Positions 23,863-33,729 of a stretch of 64,000 nucleotides of DNA are shown here, in pieces. The position numbers were made by a program, and so were the translations under genes. The stretch covers positions 263,357,480-263,421,479 of the forward strand of contig CM042687.1 in assembly GCA_023614405.1 (NCBI GenBank), written 5' to 3'. The stretch is from Avena insularis (lineage: Eukaryota; Streptophyta; Magnoliopsida; Poales; Poaceae). Each line of letters opens with the position of its first letter. The first letter of the stretch is position 1. Under the pieces are notes generated by a model. That model ran no database searches and was not told where the DNA came from. It saw only the letters and a program-made list of their open reading frames with translations.

Positions 23863-25220
23863 TCGAGCGAGGGGACCGTCGGGGCGCACGGTGAGCTCGT
23901 CGGGGGCGAGGTTACAGGCGGCTAAAGGCATGGGCAAGGGTAGGGGATGGTGCGGTTTCTCCTGGCGATGCTCAACGACATGGTCTCGAGGCATGGGGCG
24001 GTGTGGTTTGGTCTGGAACGAGCGGTGCTCTGCGCGGCAGAGGCGGCGTTTTCGATGGCGGGCGGTGGCTGTGCGGCACGGGGTGGCAAACGGGGATGTC
24101 TGGCGGTCTCCTGGGTCGGTGGAGATTGTGTATGAACGCGGCGAGGGCGGCGCGCGGTCTGTGGTTGATGGTCGAGGGTGGCGCTCTGGCGCACGCTCGG
24201 CATGGTCTGGGCGAGGCTTGTGCGCGTGGTCCAGGGCTTGGCAACGCTCGCGGCTGGGACAGTGAGTGGCGATGGACGGTGGGCTGCCTCCCAGACATGC
24301 TGGCTAGGCTTGCTGCTGCTCCTAGCTTGCTGTCGACTATCAGGTGGCAAGAGGGTGCTCGGCTATTCACCATTAATGACAATAACAAGCTCACAGTGGT
24401 GCTAGTGCCTGGCTAATCTTCCTAGATGATCTACTGAGTTGTGTGTGAGCTAAATGGGGAACCAGTTAGGCAAGAATCACTACTCACAATAGTGTTTGAT
24501 ATTTGTTTGATTTGTGTCTGCAACCTGTTTGATGAAATGGCCGCATGACATCAAGTTTTGAATTTTGAAATGATTTTTGGTGGGTTTGCTAGATTGGTGC
24601 TGGTGAGTCTGCAGATGCTTGGGTTTTGAAAGTTGAGCTTGTTTGAGTAGTTTTTGAAAAAGTGGGATCTTCCCATATGATAAAGATTCAATTTTGAATT
24701 GTCATTTAAACTATGCATTTGAAAGTTTCTGGATGATCACAAAGTGGGCCTTGATACCTTGTTATGAGTACATTCAAGGGGTGCAAAGATCCAGAAAAGT
24801 TTCTGTTAGGTTCTGAAAGTTTGAGATAGCCAAAGTAGGCATGGGAGTTAAATTGGCCAAAATGACCATTCATTTCATATATGTGTTTTGATTTACTTGT
24901 CTTTAGGAAAGGTGTGGGAAATGTTTTAGATGATGTTTATTTCACCTAAGAAACATTTTACCAGCAATGGAACAAACAAACAAGGTGGTTTTAAAGGATT
25001 TCAAAATCCATGCATACACATATGCATGCATTCATGATTTCATTTAGAAAAGTTTTTGTTAACCCTAATTTTGATGATTAGAATTTGATGATCCAAGCTT
25101 AGTATTTTTGGGATGTTACAGAGGCAAACAAAACCAAGCAAAAGAAACAAAGCAAACTAAAAACAAAGTAAAGAGAAAGGAAGTGAAGGACTCCCCTTCT
25201 GAAGACGTCCTTAGCCACCC

Positions 25221-25238
25221 TGGCAACGGTGCCCGAAA
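25221..25238 (-). other. Primer binding site of element D
   Basis: On the minus strand GGGCACCGTTGCCAGGG lies a few bases after the LTR end CACCATCA. It is a variant of the GGCGCCGTTGCCGGGG site typical of Athila-lineage elements, commonly attributed to tRNA-Asp. Confidence 0.6.
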
Positions 25239-25241
25239 TCT

Positions 25242-26544
25242 TGATGGTGCTCGACGTGGCACTGTGTTGGTAACCCCTTGAATGTACTGAGCAAGGTAAA
25301 GATTGGACCAGGGTCCATAGTTCACTAGAGGTGATCTCCTTAGATAAACAACAGGGCATGAAGGGTAAACAAATTACAGCGAGGCAATTGACAGGAACTG
25401 AGCAAGGTATAACAATGCAATTACTAGTCAGAAAGATCCTATGAGGTTGATTGGGCAGTACAACAATATACATAGACCGCCATCCAGCTACATCTATGAC
25501 TATAAGTCCACCTTTAGGTTATCATCCGAACCCCCTCCAGTATTAAGTTGCAAGCAACAGACAACTACTTTAAGCAAAGTGTGTAAGGTAAACGGTCCAC
25601 ATGTTCCATGAACAAGAGACCATTGTTTTCTCCCTAGTAGCAACAGCACATCTACAACCGAAGAAATTATTGTCACTTCCCTTGGAAACTAGAGGCATGA
25701 ACCCAGTATCGAGCATAAATACCCCCTCTTGTAGTCACTAGCAACTACTTGGCCAAGATAATCACTAGCAACGGAGTGCATGCAAGATCACAAACAACAC
25801 AGACATGATAGAATCATAAAGATAAAACCATTAATCAAACCAACATAATAATCTCAATATCTATCGGATCCCCGCAAAAAGAACATGCATGATTACAAAT
25901 AGATTAGATCTTGATCATGAACGGAGCTCACAAGATCTATACATGAAAGCATAGAGGAGATACAACCATCTAGCTACTACATGGACCCATAGTCCAAGGT
26001 GGAACTACTCACGCATCATACCGGAGAGAAGGCCTCCGAGATGATCTCCCCTCCGGCAGGGGGCCGGGAAGAACTTCAGATCCCCCGGTCTAGGGACGAT
26101 GGTGGCGGAGGCTACAGACGGTTTCGTGGAGATTTGATCAGGTGCCTAGGTTTTCTGCATCGGGGGCTTCTTATAGGCGAAGGGGAAGGCCGAGGCGGTG
26201 GCCAGGGGCCCCACACCGTGCCTAGGCGCGGGGCAGGGCCCACCCGCGCCTAGGGGGGCCTGGGCGCCCTAGCCCGCCTCTCGGGCTCCCCTCTGGACTT
26301 CTTGTTCCCCACAGAAAGTAATTGTCTTTGACGTTTGTCCTGTCCAATTTCGAGACTATTTCTTTACTAGCTTTTCTGAAAGCAAAAAACAGCAGAAAAC
26401 AGGCATATGGCACTGTGGCAACTTGTTAATAGGTTAGTACCAGAAAACATGTAAAAAGCACCTCAAAGTGTAGACAAAGCAAAGCAAATTAGATACTAAC
26501 AAGCATGGAACATCAAAAAATATAGATACGTTTCCGACGTATCA
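25242..26544 (-). repeat. 5' LTR of element D with internal deletion
   Basis: It is 1303 bp, against about 1550-1580 bp in its three siblings in the window. The missing block lies just inside the 3' end: after CCAATCTTTACC the sequence jumps to TTGCTCAGTACATTC. A TATA motif lies at about 26170-26175 on the minus strand. Confidence 0.8.
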
Positions 26545-28094
26545 AGAAATCTTATATATAACTTTTGGCCTCTTGATGGAGAAAGTATAGCTCAAGCTTG
26601 GGGGATATTGAAGTTACTAATGCTTAACTGTCCTATTCATGAACTCTCTAACAATATTATTCTCAATAACTTTTATGCTAGGCTTTCTCTTCATGATAAA
26701 TATTTACTAGATGCTTCTTGTGCTGGATCATTCACACGTATGAAGGAAGAAGCTAAATGGGATCTCTTAGACCGTATTCAAGATAACACCGAGGCTTGGA
26801 AGAATGACAAAGGAAGAAAGTTAGGTATAAACTATGATTATGAATGCATTAAATCTTTTATGGAAACTGATGACTTCCGTGATATTAGCAATGAGTTTGG
26901 TATTGATTCCCAAAGTATTACCAACTATTTTAAGGCCTTTGCCTCTTACATAGAAATTCCCAAAAATAAGTGGAATAAGTACCATGCTCCTTATAAAGAT
27001 CATGTTCCAGTTAGAAGTACTCAAGTTTGTACTACTAATCATATTGTGCCTGAACCTCATGCTGAGAAAATGCCTTTCCTAGCTAAGGTAAAGGAGTATT
27101 CTATGATTATTAGTGCAAATAACAAAGGTATAAAGAAAACTGTGGAGCCTGGTAAGCATTTGAGTGAAGAACCTGTGGTAGCTATTGTGAAAGACACTGT
27201 CACTAGAAATATAGAGGATGAGCACATTGTATTCTATGAATATGCTTCTAATATTATCTCTCATCCTAGTAAGGCTAGAAAAGCTAGTGTTCTTGTGCTT
27301 TCTGTTAAAATTGGTGATCATTGCTATTATGGTTTATGTGATATTGGTGCTAGTTTTAGTGCTATTCCTTGTGAGCTTTACAGGGAAATTATGCATGAGA
27401 TTGGTCCTTGTGAGCTTGAGGACATTGATGTGGTTATCCACCTTGATAATAAGGAAACCATTTGCCCCATTGGCATTGTAAGAGATGTGGAGGTTCTTTG
27501 TGGTAAGATTAATTATCCTGCTGATTTTGTAGTGCTTAATTCAGCAGCTAGCAAAACTTTTCCTATCATTTTTGGTAGACCTTTCTTGAAAACTTGTGGA
27601 GCTATTATTGATTGTAAGAAGGAAAAGTTTTAACTAAGTTTGATGGAGATTCTTATGAGTTTAACTTTTCCAAATTTTCTAAAGCTCCTTGTGAAAACAG
27701 TTTGCCTAATAAAGATTTTAGGATGGAACAACTTGCTTCTATTGATCCGGTTTATGACCTTGGACCTCTTTTTGATGACTGTAATTATGCTTATTCTGAT
27801 GATAAAGTTGTTGCAAGTGATATTTATATTTTCAAATTTATTCAAAGTGCTACTGAAAGTTATTATGAGAGAGGGAAACACGGTTTTATGCATCTCAATG
27901 ATGTTAAGTTTCCCCGTTTTATGCTGAAAGCTTTAAAGTTGCATCTGTTTTGTCTTCCTATGCTTGTGGCTTTTTGTTTCAACAATTTGCTTTCTCATGA
28001 TACCCCCATGCATAGGAAGTGGGTTAGACTCAAATGTGTTGGTTATTTGCTTCTTGATGCTCTCTTTCATTTCAAATATATATCTCTTTTGTGA
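26545..28094 (+). pseudogene. Element E gag C-terminus, protease and unknown domain, one frameshift
   Basis: The frame is open from the D junction (NFWPLDGESIAQAWG, SCAGSFT, the charged WDLLDRIQDN) and runs to 27633. The aspartic protease core is YYGLCDIGASFSAIP, with the catalytic Asp codon at 27340, followed by GRPFLKTCGA. The Athila lineage commonly has Asp-Leu/Ile-Gly here instead of Asp-Ser/Thr-Gly. A 1-base frameshift at about 27625 shifts the rest to the second frame, open to 28094. That part has an acidic FDDCNYAYSDD stretch, FIQSATESYYERG, a hydrophobic leucine-rich stretch, MHRKWVRLKCV and LLLDALF, all matching the C-terminus of the D protein. No reverse transcriptase or integrase follows. 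Probably a non-autonomous gag-protease polyprotein with an extra conserved tail. Confidence 0.75.
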
Positions 28095-28145
28095 GCATGT
28101 TTAAAAGTTTCAAGCCTAACTTAAAGGCATTAAAGAAAAGTACTT

Positions 28146-28163
28146 GTTGGGAGATAACCCAAC
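28146..28163 (+). other. Conserved stem-loop after the E reading frame
   Basis: GTTGGG and CCCAAC form a 6-bp stem around AGATAA, about 50 bases after the ORF stop. It matches the hairpin at 5272-5287 in element D. Confidence 0.5.
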
Positions 28164-28734
28164 AGTTTTGTCGTGTCTTGGAAGTTATTACCTCAGTAAT
28201 AACCGCTCCTTATCCTTTTTGTTTTGGTTTTTGTGTCAAGTTCAACTACTTTTGTGATGTAGAGGAGTTGTGAAAAGTGGTTGTCCTGAGACAGATTTTT
28301 GTGCTGTATTGTAAAAATTCGTGAGGGAGCTAAGTACTTCGGATGGTGCTAAATTTTTCTGTGCTTGTTCTTCAAGATGTTACCCAACTTTCATCAGTTC
28401 TGCACTTTTTGATTTGAGCAACAGAAGGTTCTCAAAAAAATCAATCTTTACCCATTGGTCTGTTTTGACAGATTTCTGCCATCATTTGCATTTGCCTCTT
28501 ATAGAAGCTTTTGTGTTGATGGGTTTTGAGTCGAAGTGTGTACCCAAAGGTTTATTGTTTTTGCTTACACTAATGTTGTCATTGAGTTTGTGCAAGGGTT
28601 CAGTATGAAGGAAATTTTTAGGAGAAGGAGAAAAGGAATCTGCAGAGTTCGTCTTTGAATAGGTAAAAGTGGTGAAAACAGAAGATTCGTGAAACCCCAA
28701 TCTTTTTATATTTTTGATGTTTTTAATACATAAG

Positions 28735-28999
28735 GAAGACTACGAGACGGAACTGAAGAGGAAACATAGTCCGGGGTGGACAAATCCACCCCAGGTGCGG
28801 GCCCAGCCTGGCCGCGCCTAGAGGGGGTGTGCCACCCTCGAATTCCGTCTCTGCCTCGTTTCCGTGTCAGTATCTTCCTTATGCCTTGAAACTTCGTAAT
28901 ATATATACCCCCGTATTCCCAAGGTCCGTGCATCGTGTTCTCGTCGTGTTTTCGTTTCAATCTATTTCTGTCAGGAAATCTTCTCAAGTTTAGAGCACC
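28735..28999 (+). promoter_or_regulatory. Internal LTR-like promoter segment of element E
   Basis: A GC-rich tract (about 28770-28850, with GGGCCCAGCCTGG and GCGCCTAGAGGGGG) is followed by the TATA-like TAATATATATAC at 28897-28908, then about 90 bp of leader before an ATG in strong context at 29000. The GC-rich part resembles the U3 tract of this element's own LTR (CCCTAGGCGCGGGCC near 31340). It may drive a separate transcript for the small ORF. Function is inferred only. Confidence 0.45.
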
Positions 29000-29341
29000 A
29001 TGGCCTCCGCCAATGACAAAGGCAAGAAGCCCTTGGAGGAGATAAAGTTGGAAGAACAAATTGTCGCAGGGACAAGGGCAAGGAAACCTACTTTTGTAGG
29101 AGCAATTAACACTAGGGATGCTTTTTCTCGTAACATGAAGGGAATCATAGCCTTCGGTCCAGACTTCAGATAGTGCCCTGAGGCAGCGGAAGCCCTTCGA
29201 ACCACTAACGAGTTTTGTGATAAGTACCGCGCTTTGAGTATGAAGGTGGATATGCTTCAAGAGGAGAATAACAGGCTTCGTAAGATGCTAGAAGATTTTC
29301 TGAACCGTCACAAGATAACACCACCACCACCAAAGGAGTAG
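29000..29341 (+). pseudogene. Small coiled-coil ORF of element E, one nonsense codon
   Basis: A 113-residue frame starts at ATG in the context CACCATGG and ends at TAG 29339-29341. A single in-frame TAG at 29171-29173 (codon 58) breaks it. The N-terminal half is basic (KGKKPLEE, TRARKPTF). The C-terminal half is a predicted coiled coil: YRALSMKVDMLQEENNRLRK with heptad-spaced M/L residues, then MLEDFLNRH and a PPPPKE tail. Codon use and length look like a real small gene. It occupies the position where some Athila-group elements carry an env-like or extra ORF. I do not recognise the family. Confidence 0.55.
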
Positions 29342-29377
29342 TTCATCATCAGGTTTGGCATCCCCTTGGCTTGTTCC

Positions 29378-29391
29378 AAGCTTGGGGGAGT
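29378..29391 (+). other. Internal duplicate of the polypurine tract in element E
   Basis: AAGCTTGGGGGAGT is identical over 14 bases to the terminal tract at 31042-31055. It lies 37 bases after the small ORF's stop. It is a candidate central polypurine tract. Confidence 0.5.
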
Positions 29392-29789
29392 GTCGCTGTA
29401 TCACCACCATTATCTTTTATCTTTTACCTTTTTATTAGTGGATTCATATCTGTGGTAGAGAGGTTATATTATAGTTTGGTTTGCATGTGGAAGTATCTCT
29501 CCTTTAGTTGATTATATTATTGTTGGCTCATAAGCTTAGTATTCTTTATTTAAGATCTTTTGTGTCTTCAAGAAAGATTGCATGTTTGGCTTTATTACTT
29601 GTATGTTTGCTTGTTTCTTTCAACTCTCTTGCTTGCTACCCAACCTTGCTAGCCAAAAACCTGTTTTGAGAAGGCATACTTCTCATGTTTCCAAATCCTT
29701 TGAACCAAACCTATGTCATTTGTGTCCACCATATCTACCTAGTAGCATTTTTTCTATTCCAAGCAAATTCTCAAGCTTGATCTACCTTT

Positions 29790-30340
29790 TGAATTAAAAA
29801 GTATTTTGTTATGTGAAAACTAGTTAGTAAAGCTCTCACGAACTTGATGGCACACCTTATTTTCTTTCCCCTAATAGACTTAAACCATTGTGCCATCGAA
29901 GTTGTATATGCTTGCATCTATACGTTGGAATTAGCAGAATCGTGCTGTCACGGGGAACGTTTTCAACATTGCACTTGTACTCTGTACAAAGTTGATATCG
30001 TGCTCTTTTGTTTATGGATGTCAACGGTGTGAAATAAAGAGGGAACTTGTAAGTCCATGGAGTCTGTATTTTGTGTTAGAGAAACGCCTGGGCCGCTAGC
30101 CTAACCCATGCCTAACCATGGTGGAAACTTGCAGCATCACCATAGTGATCTATCTATGAAGCATCCTCAATAAAAAGCTATGCATATAGTAAATAAAAAG
30201 ATCGCTGGGATGCTCATTGTCTGCTTGCCTTGTCATTTTGGTTATGGGAAAGCTCATGTACCAAGTGCAAGGGGTACCCTGTTGGTGGTTCTCTATGATA
30301 CGCATGTACTTACAATGACAAGAACTTACCTATGACCAAA
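29790..30340 (+). other. Conserved non-coding block of element E (matches D)
   Basis: It aligns to the reverse strand of 3305-3893. Conservation is far better than between the LTRs of D and E, and no ORF explains it. Confidence 0.55.
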
Positions 30341-31041
30341 GTTGAGTATCATGAGGAGTGGCCCTCATATTCAAGGGACATGAGATTGCCAACTTATATT
30401 TCGTCAAGCATATACTCCATATTTGTGCACTTTAACCTTAATCATCTCAAGATGCCTATGATAGGGGCAATGAGGGCTCAAAGCTAGTAAGTACCATAAT
30501 CTTTTGGAAGATCTTTATGACTTGTAATCCCTGCTTCCCTCTAAGAAGGGACCTTTCTCCCACTTCCAAGTTGAGTTAGTAAACCTACTTCCTCTCTTTC
30601 TCCAGCAAGCATTTGAGTTGTTGTGTTTCAAGCATTCATTTGGTGATTTATTCAATCATGTTCTTTATCTTCCTTGTTTGCACAAAACTCTTATCTATTG
30701 AGTATTACTTTGAAAGCCTTCACTAAAAAACCTTTTTGAGCAAAGAGTGCTCTTGTTTTGAAACTTCTACAAAAAGCTTTTTGTGAAACTGTTTTCCAGC
30801 TGTTCTCTGACCAAGAACAAGAGTTTGCCAATTCCAATTATGATTTATCTTTATGCATCTCTATTGTGACTGCTGTACTTGGTTGCAAGCTACATTATAT
30901 AATGGTGAGTTGCTTTCTTCTATGAGTTGTACAATGGTAAGTGTGATGCTTCTTGTTCGTATTCTTTTATCGACACTTCACTCCATAAACTTGTGGACAT
31001 GTTTACTGAGCTCAGTTTTCGCTTGAGGACAAGCGAAGTCT

Positions 31042-31055
31042 AAGCTTGGGGGAGT
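31042..31055 (+). other. Terminal polypurine tract of element E
   Basis: AAGCTTGGGGGAGT directly abuts the LTR start TGATACGCCC. The rest of 30341-31041 is non-coding spacer. Confidence 0.75.
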
Positions 31056-32567
31056 TGATACGCCCAATTTGCATCACCTTTCTATATCATGATTTACCTC
31101 TATTCATTGATATTTGTCTTATTATGAGGTATTACTTATGGCTTTTCATCTGTTTATGCATGTTGGATGATTCTTGGAGGATGAACTGCCGGAGTCTAGA
31201 TTCTGATGGAAAAGAAGGTGTTTCAGTGCAATTTCAAGAAGATCAGAAAAATACCAGAAAAATATGGAAACATATTATTTTTTCAGAAGAATGAGGAAGC
31301 TAGAAGGAGGAGCGAAGAAGGGCCGCAGGGGGCCCACACCCCCTAGGCGCGGGCCCCCTGGGCCACGCCTAGGGCAGGTGTGGCCCACCTGCCCGGCTCC
31401 CGACTCCGCCGCTTCGCCTATATCTTCCCTACGGAACCCTAAGCCTAAGGGAGAGACTACAGATAGATTTCCGCCGCCTCTGGGGGAGGAAAACACCGAG
31501 AGAGAAAGATCTCTCTAGCAGATAGATTTCTGCCAGGGGAATTCCTTCCCAGAGAGGGGAGACCGTCGCCATCAACACCATCGTCAAGCTAGGCTTCATC
31601 GGGATCATCATCATCATCATCATCCACACCATCATCTCCACCAGCACCATCATCACCACTCCATCCCGCTGTAACAATTGTGTTGGATATTGCTTTAGTT
31701 CTTAGGGGAAACTTTCCCGGTGTTAATTACTATTATAGTTGATGCTTGTGAGTGGAACCATTGGATTATTGTTTATGTTCAGATTTTTTATCCATTACCA
31801 TATCATCTTTGATCTTGATCCATATGATGTCTTGTGAGTAGTTCGTTGTGTTCTTGAGGACATGGGAGAAGTCATGTTGTTAGTAGTGAATTTGTGTTGA
31901 GTTATTATTCAATGGTTTAGTATTTAAGTTGTGGTACTATTCTTCTAGTGGTGTCATGTGAACGTCGACTACATGATACTTCACCATTTATGGGCCTAGG
32001 GGGATGTATTGTGTATTTGGCTACTAATTGTGGGGTTGCCGGAGTGACAGAAACCTGAACCCCGGTTAGGACACCTTTGCACAAGGGAGCGTAGGATCTC
32101 AGAGTTTAAGGGTGTGGTTAGATTTATATCTTAATTACTTTCATGTAGTTACGGATGTTTGCAGGGATTTTAATCACAAGTATGTATTAGTCCAAGTAAG
32201 GTCAGTATGTTAGCACAGGTTCACCCACACAACACTTACAACACCAAATAAGATTACTCAGCTATTTGAAGCGAAAGCACTTGACAGAATTCCCACGTGT
32301 CCTCGAGAACGTTTGGTCCTTATAAGTATTTCCATCGGCTTGTCATTTGCTAATAAAGGATTGGGCCACTTGCTCCATTTGTTCGTTACCTTTGTTACTT
32401 GCTCCTTGTTTTGTTGCTTTGTCAGAAAACCACTAAGAATCCGTTTGCTAAGTATTCACACGGATTTCCTGCTCCATACCTCTATTCAACACCTTCTGCT
32501 CCTCGTTGGGATCGCACTCCTATTTATAGAAAGTACTGCGATACACCCCTATACTTGTGGGTCATCA
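31056..32567 (+). repeat. 3' LTR of element E
   Basis: It starts TGATACGCCCAATTTG and ends GTGGGTCATCA, 1512 bp. It differs from the LTR type of F, D, G and the solo LTR beyond the first bases. It contains a GC-rich U3, a TATA-like TATATC at 31419-31424 and an ATC/CAT-rich microsatellite at about 31595-31665. Its right flank caatc matches the empty site in R3. Confidence 0.85.
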
Positions 32568-33009
32568 CAATCCTTGGGATTTAAACAGATAGGTAAATTA
32601 TTATATATATATTTGAAACATAAACTATTCATTAACCTTCTCATTTTGACAAAAATATTCTCAAAGTTATTTAATGGAAGATTTTTTTATGGGACACTTA
32701 GCTATGATGAGAAATTCTATAATTGACTCTTCAAACATGAGTAATCAAAGAGTCTCACATAGGATATGATGATCTAAATAGATGAAACAGGCAAACACAT
32801 TGTATCCCCCCAAATATGGGGTCAGCAAACATCTTTTTTTAGAAACGAAGCTGCGATCTTGGTTGCCAAGCATCTTGGTGCAACGAATAACTTTAAAACA
32901 ATCCAAACAAAGGCAAGTAAAACCAAATTACATCAATGCAGAGCAAAGTTGGTGAATATGTGAGAAGACAATGGGCAATATATTGGAGAATACTATAGGT
33001 AAGACCTAT
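32568..33009. repeat. Repeat R2, left part
   Basis: It matches 39275-39725 (R3) along its whole length and continues at 37838 after the Mutator-like element. It starts at the E insertion point and ends with the 10-bp duplication TAAGACCTAT at 33000-33009. There is no coding potential. In the minus-strand reading it resembles LTR sequence. Confidence 0.7.
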
Positions 33010-33094
33010 GGGATTTCTATTTTCATGCCCCTGGTTCGTTAGCTGTACTCACTTTTCCCCACCCGCTTAGTTTTTCCTCACTTTTGTCCAGCTT

Positions 33095-33305
33095 CTATTA
33101 TGGAACTCTCACATCGGTCTGAAAATCGCTCTCCGTCGGGTCCCATTAGTGGACCCTCGCCGTTACGTGCTGAAAAGTGGGGCGGCATTCAGGTGGGTCC
33201 CGTAGTGGACCCTCGCCGTTACGTGATGGCAAGTAGGACCCACCCTCGTTACATGATGACAGGTGGGGCCACCTTCAGTCGGGTCCCGTAGTAGGACCCC
33301 CCATG
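33095..33305. repeat. Left subterminal repeats of the Mutator-like element
   Basis: About three diverged units of roughly 60-80 bp contain GGGTCCCGTAGTGGACC and CTCGCCGTTACGTG. A different GC-rich repeat set lies near the other end. Such subterminal repeats are often transposase binding regions. Confidence 0.5.
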
Positions 33306-33729
33306 GTGTGGGGTCGGCTTGTTGGGAACGCATTTTGGGGGATGTGGTATGGGACCATGTGGGGCGCGTATGGTAGTTACATGCGCCCTGTCGCCTAAAT
33401 TGAAAGATTTTTTTTTGTTATTTTTATGATTGGCCTTTTTAAGGGCACTGTTTTCCCTTTATATCGCTAACAGTTGTTATTTTTGCCCAAAAAGGCAGTG
33501 AATCTAGAGCAGCCTCTCTCTTCATTCATGGTTCCTTTTGGCCCTCGTATTTTCCCAATCTGGTAGCAAATCTAACTAGCACCATAAATATGTAGATGAA
33601 CAGAGCATATGTAGATAAAGCAGCTAATAAAGGATTATATAGTACGATACTTAAACCAGGTTCGACAATTAGGCTGCTCAGCAACAGCTTACAAGTTCAA
33701 CACAAACAAGAAAATAAAAGAAGCTGCTT

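Larger units (their letters stand above)
6536..25120 (-). mobile_element. Chromodomain Gypsy element Tekay-1 (with nested insertions)
   Basis: A complete minus-strand Ty3/Gypsy element is bounded by direct duplications gaggc (6531-6535 and 25121-25125). It has about 4.0 kb LTRs (6536-10558 and 16364-25120, the latter carrying a 4.7 kb insertion), an initiator-Met primer site at 16348-16360, a polypurine tract by 10559, a pre-gag ORF, gag, and a pol with order protease, reverse transcriptase, RNase H, integrase, chromodomain-like tail. The integrase tail and the RT wording ([15 protein letters not shown] start, [10 protein letters not shown]) place it with plant chromoviruses, probably the Tekay clade. 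It inserted into the leader of element D. Confidence 0.9.
16364..25120 (-). repeat. 5' LTR of Tekay-1, interrupted
   Basis: It has the same ends as the left LTR (TGTAACATCCC at 25120, GGTGTTGACA at 16364). The two halves (16364-17596 and 22284-25120) are co-linear with 6536-7772 and the rest of the left LTR. The insertion between them is the solo LTR at 17597-22283. The GC-rich section is at about 23400-24420. Confidence 0.9.
25121..26544 (-). mobile_element. Athila-like element D, leader and 5' LTR (right part)
   Basis: The leader (25121-25241) continues the purine-rich leader found at 6440-6535 on the other side of Tekay-1. The LTR (25242-26544) begins TGATACGTCGG on the minus strand. At its right end it abuts an open gag codon of element E, so D inserted into E. 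The expected duplication would start at 26545 (agaaa); its partner has been lost with the 3' end of D. Confidence 0.8.
26545..32567 (+). mobile_element. Athila-like element E (5' end missing)
   Basis: Plus-strand internal region plus 3' LTR. Its 5' LTR, leader and first part of gag are missing, because D inserted at 26544/26545 and later deletions removed the left flank. The order is gag C-terminus and protease, an unknown C-terminal domain where reverse transcriptase and integrase would be, a promoter-like segment, a small coiled-coil ORF, a long non-coding spacer, polypurine tract, LTR. The right flank caatc matches an empty site at 39275-39279 in repeat R3. It is a non-autonomous Sabrina-like element by layout. 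Confidence 0.8.

Noticed and set aside
31429..31677. Met-rich minus-strand ORF in the E LTR
   Set aside because: Product of the ATC/CAT microsatellite.
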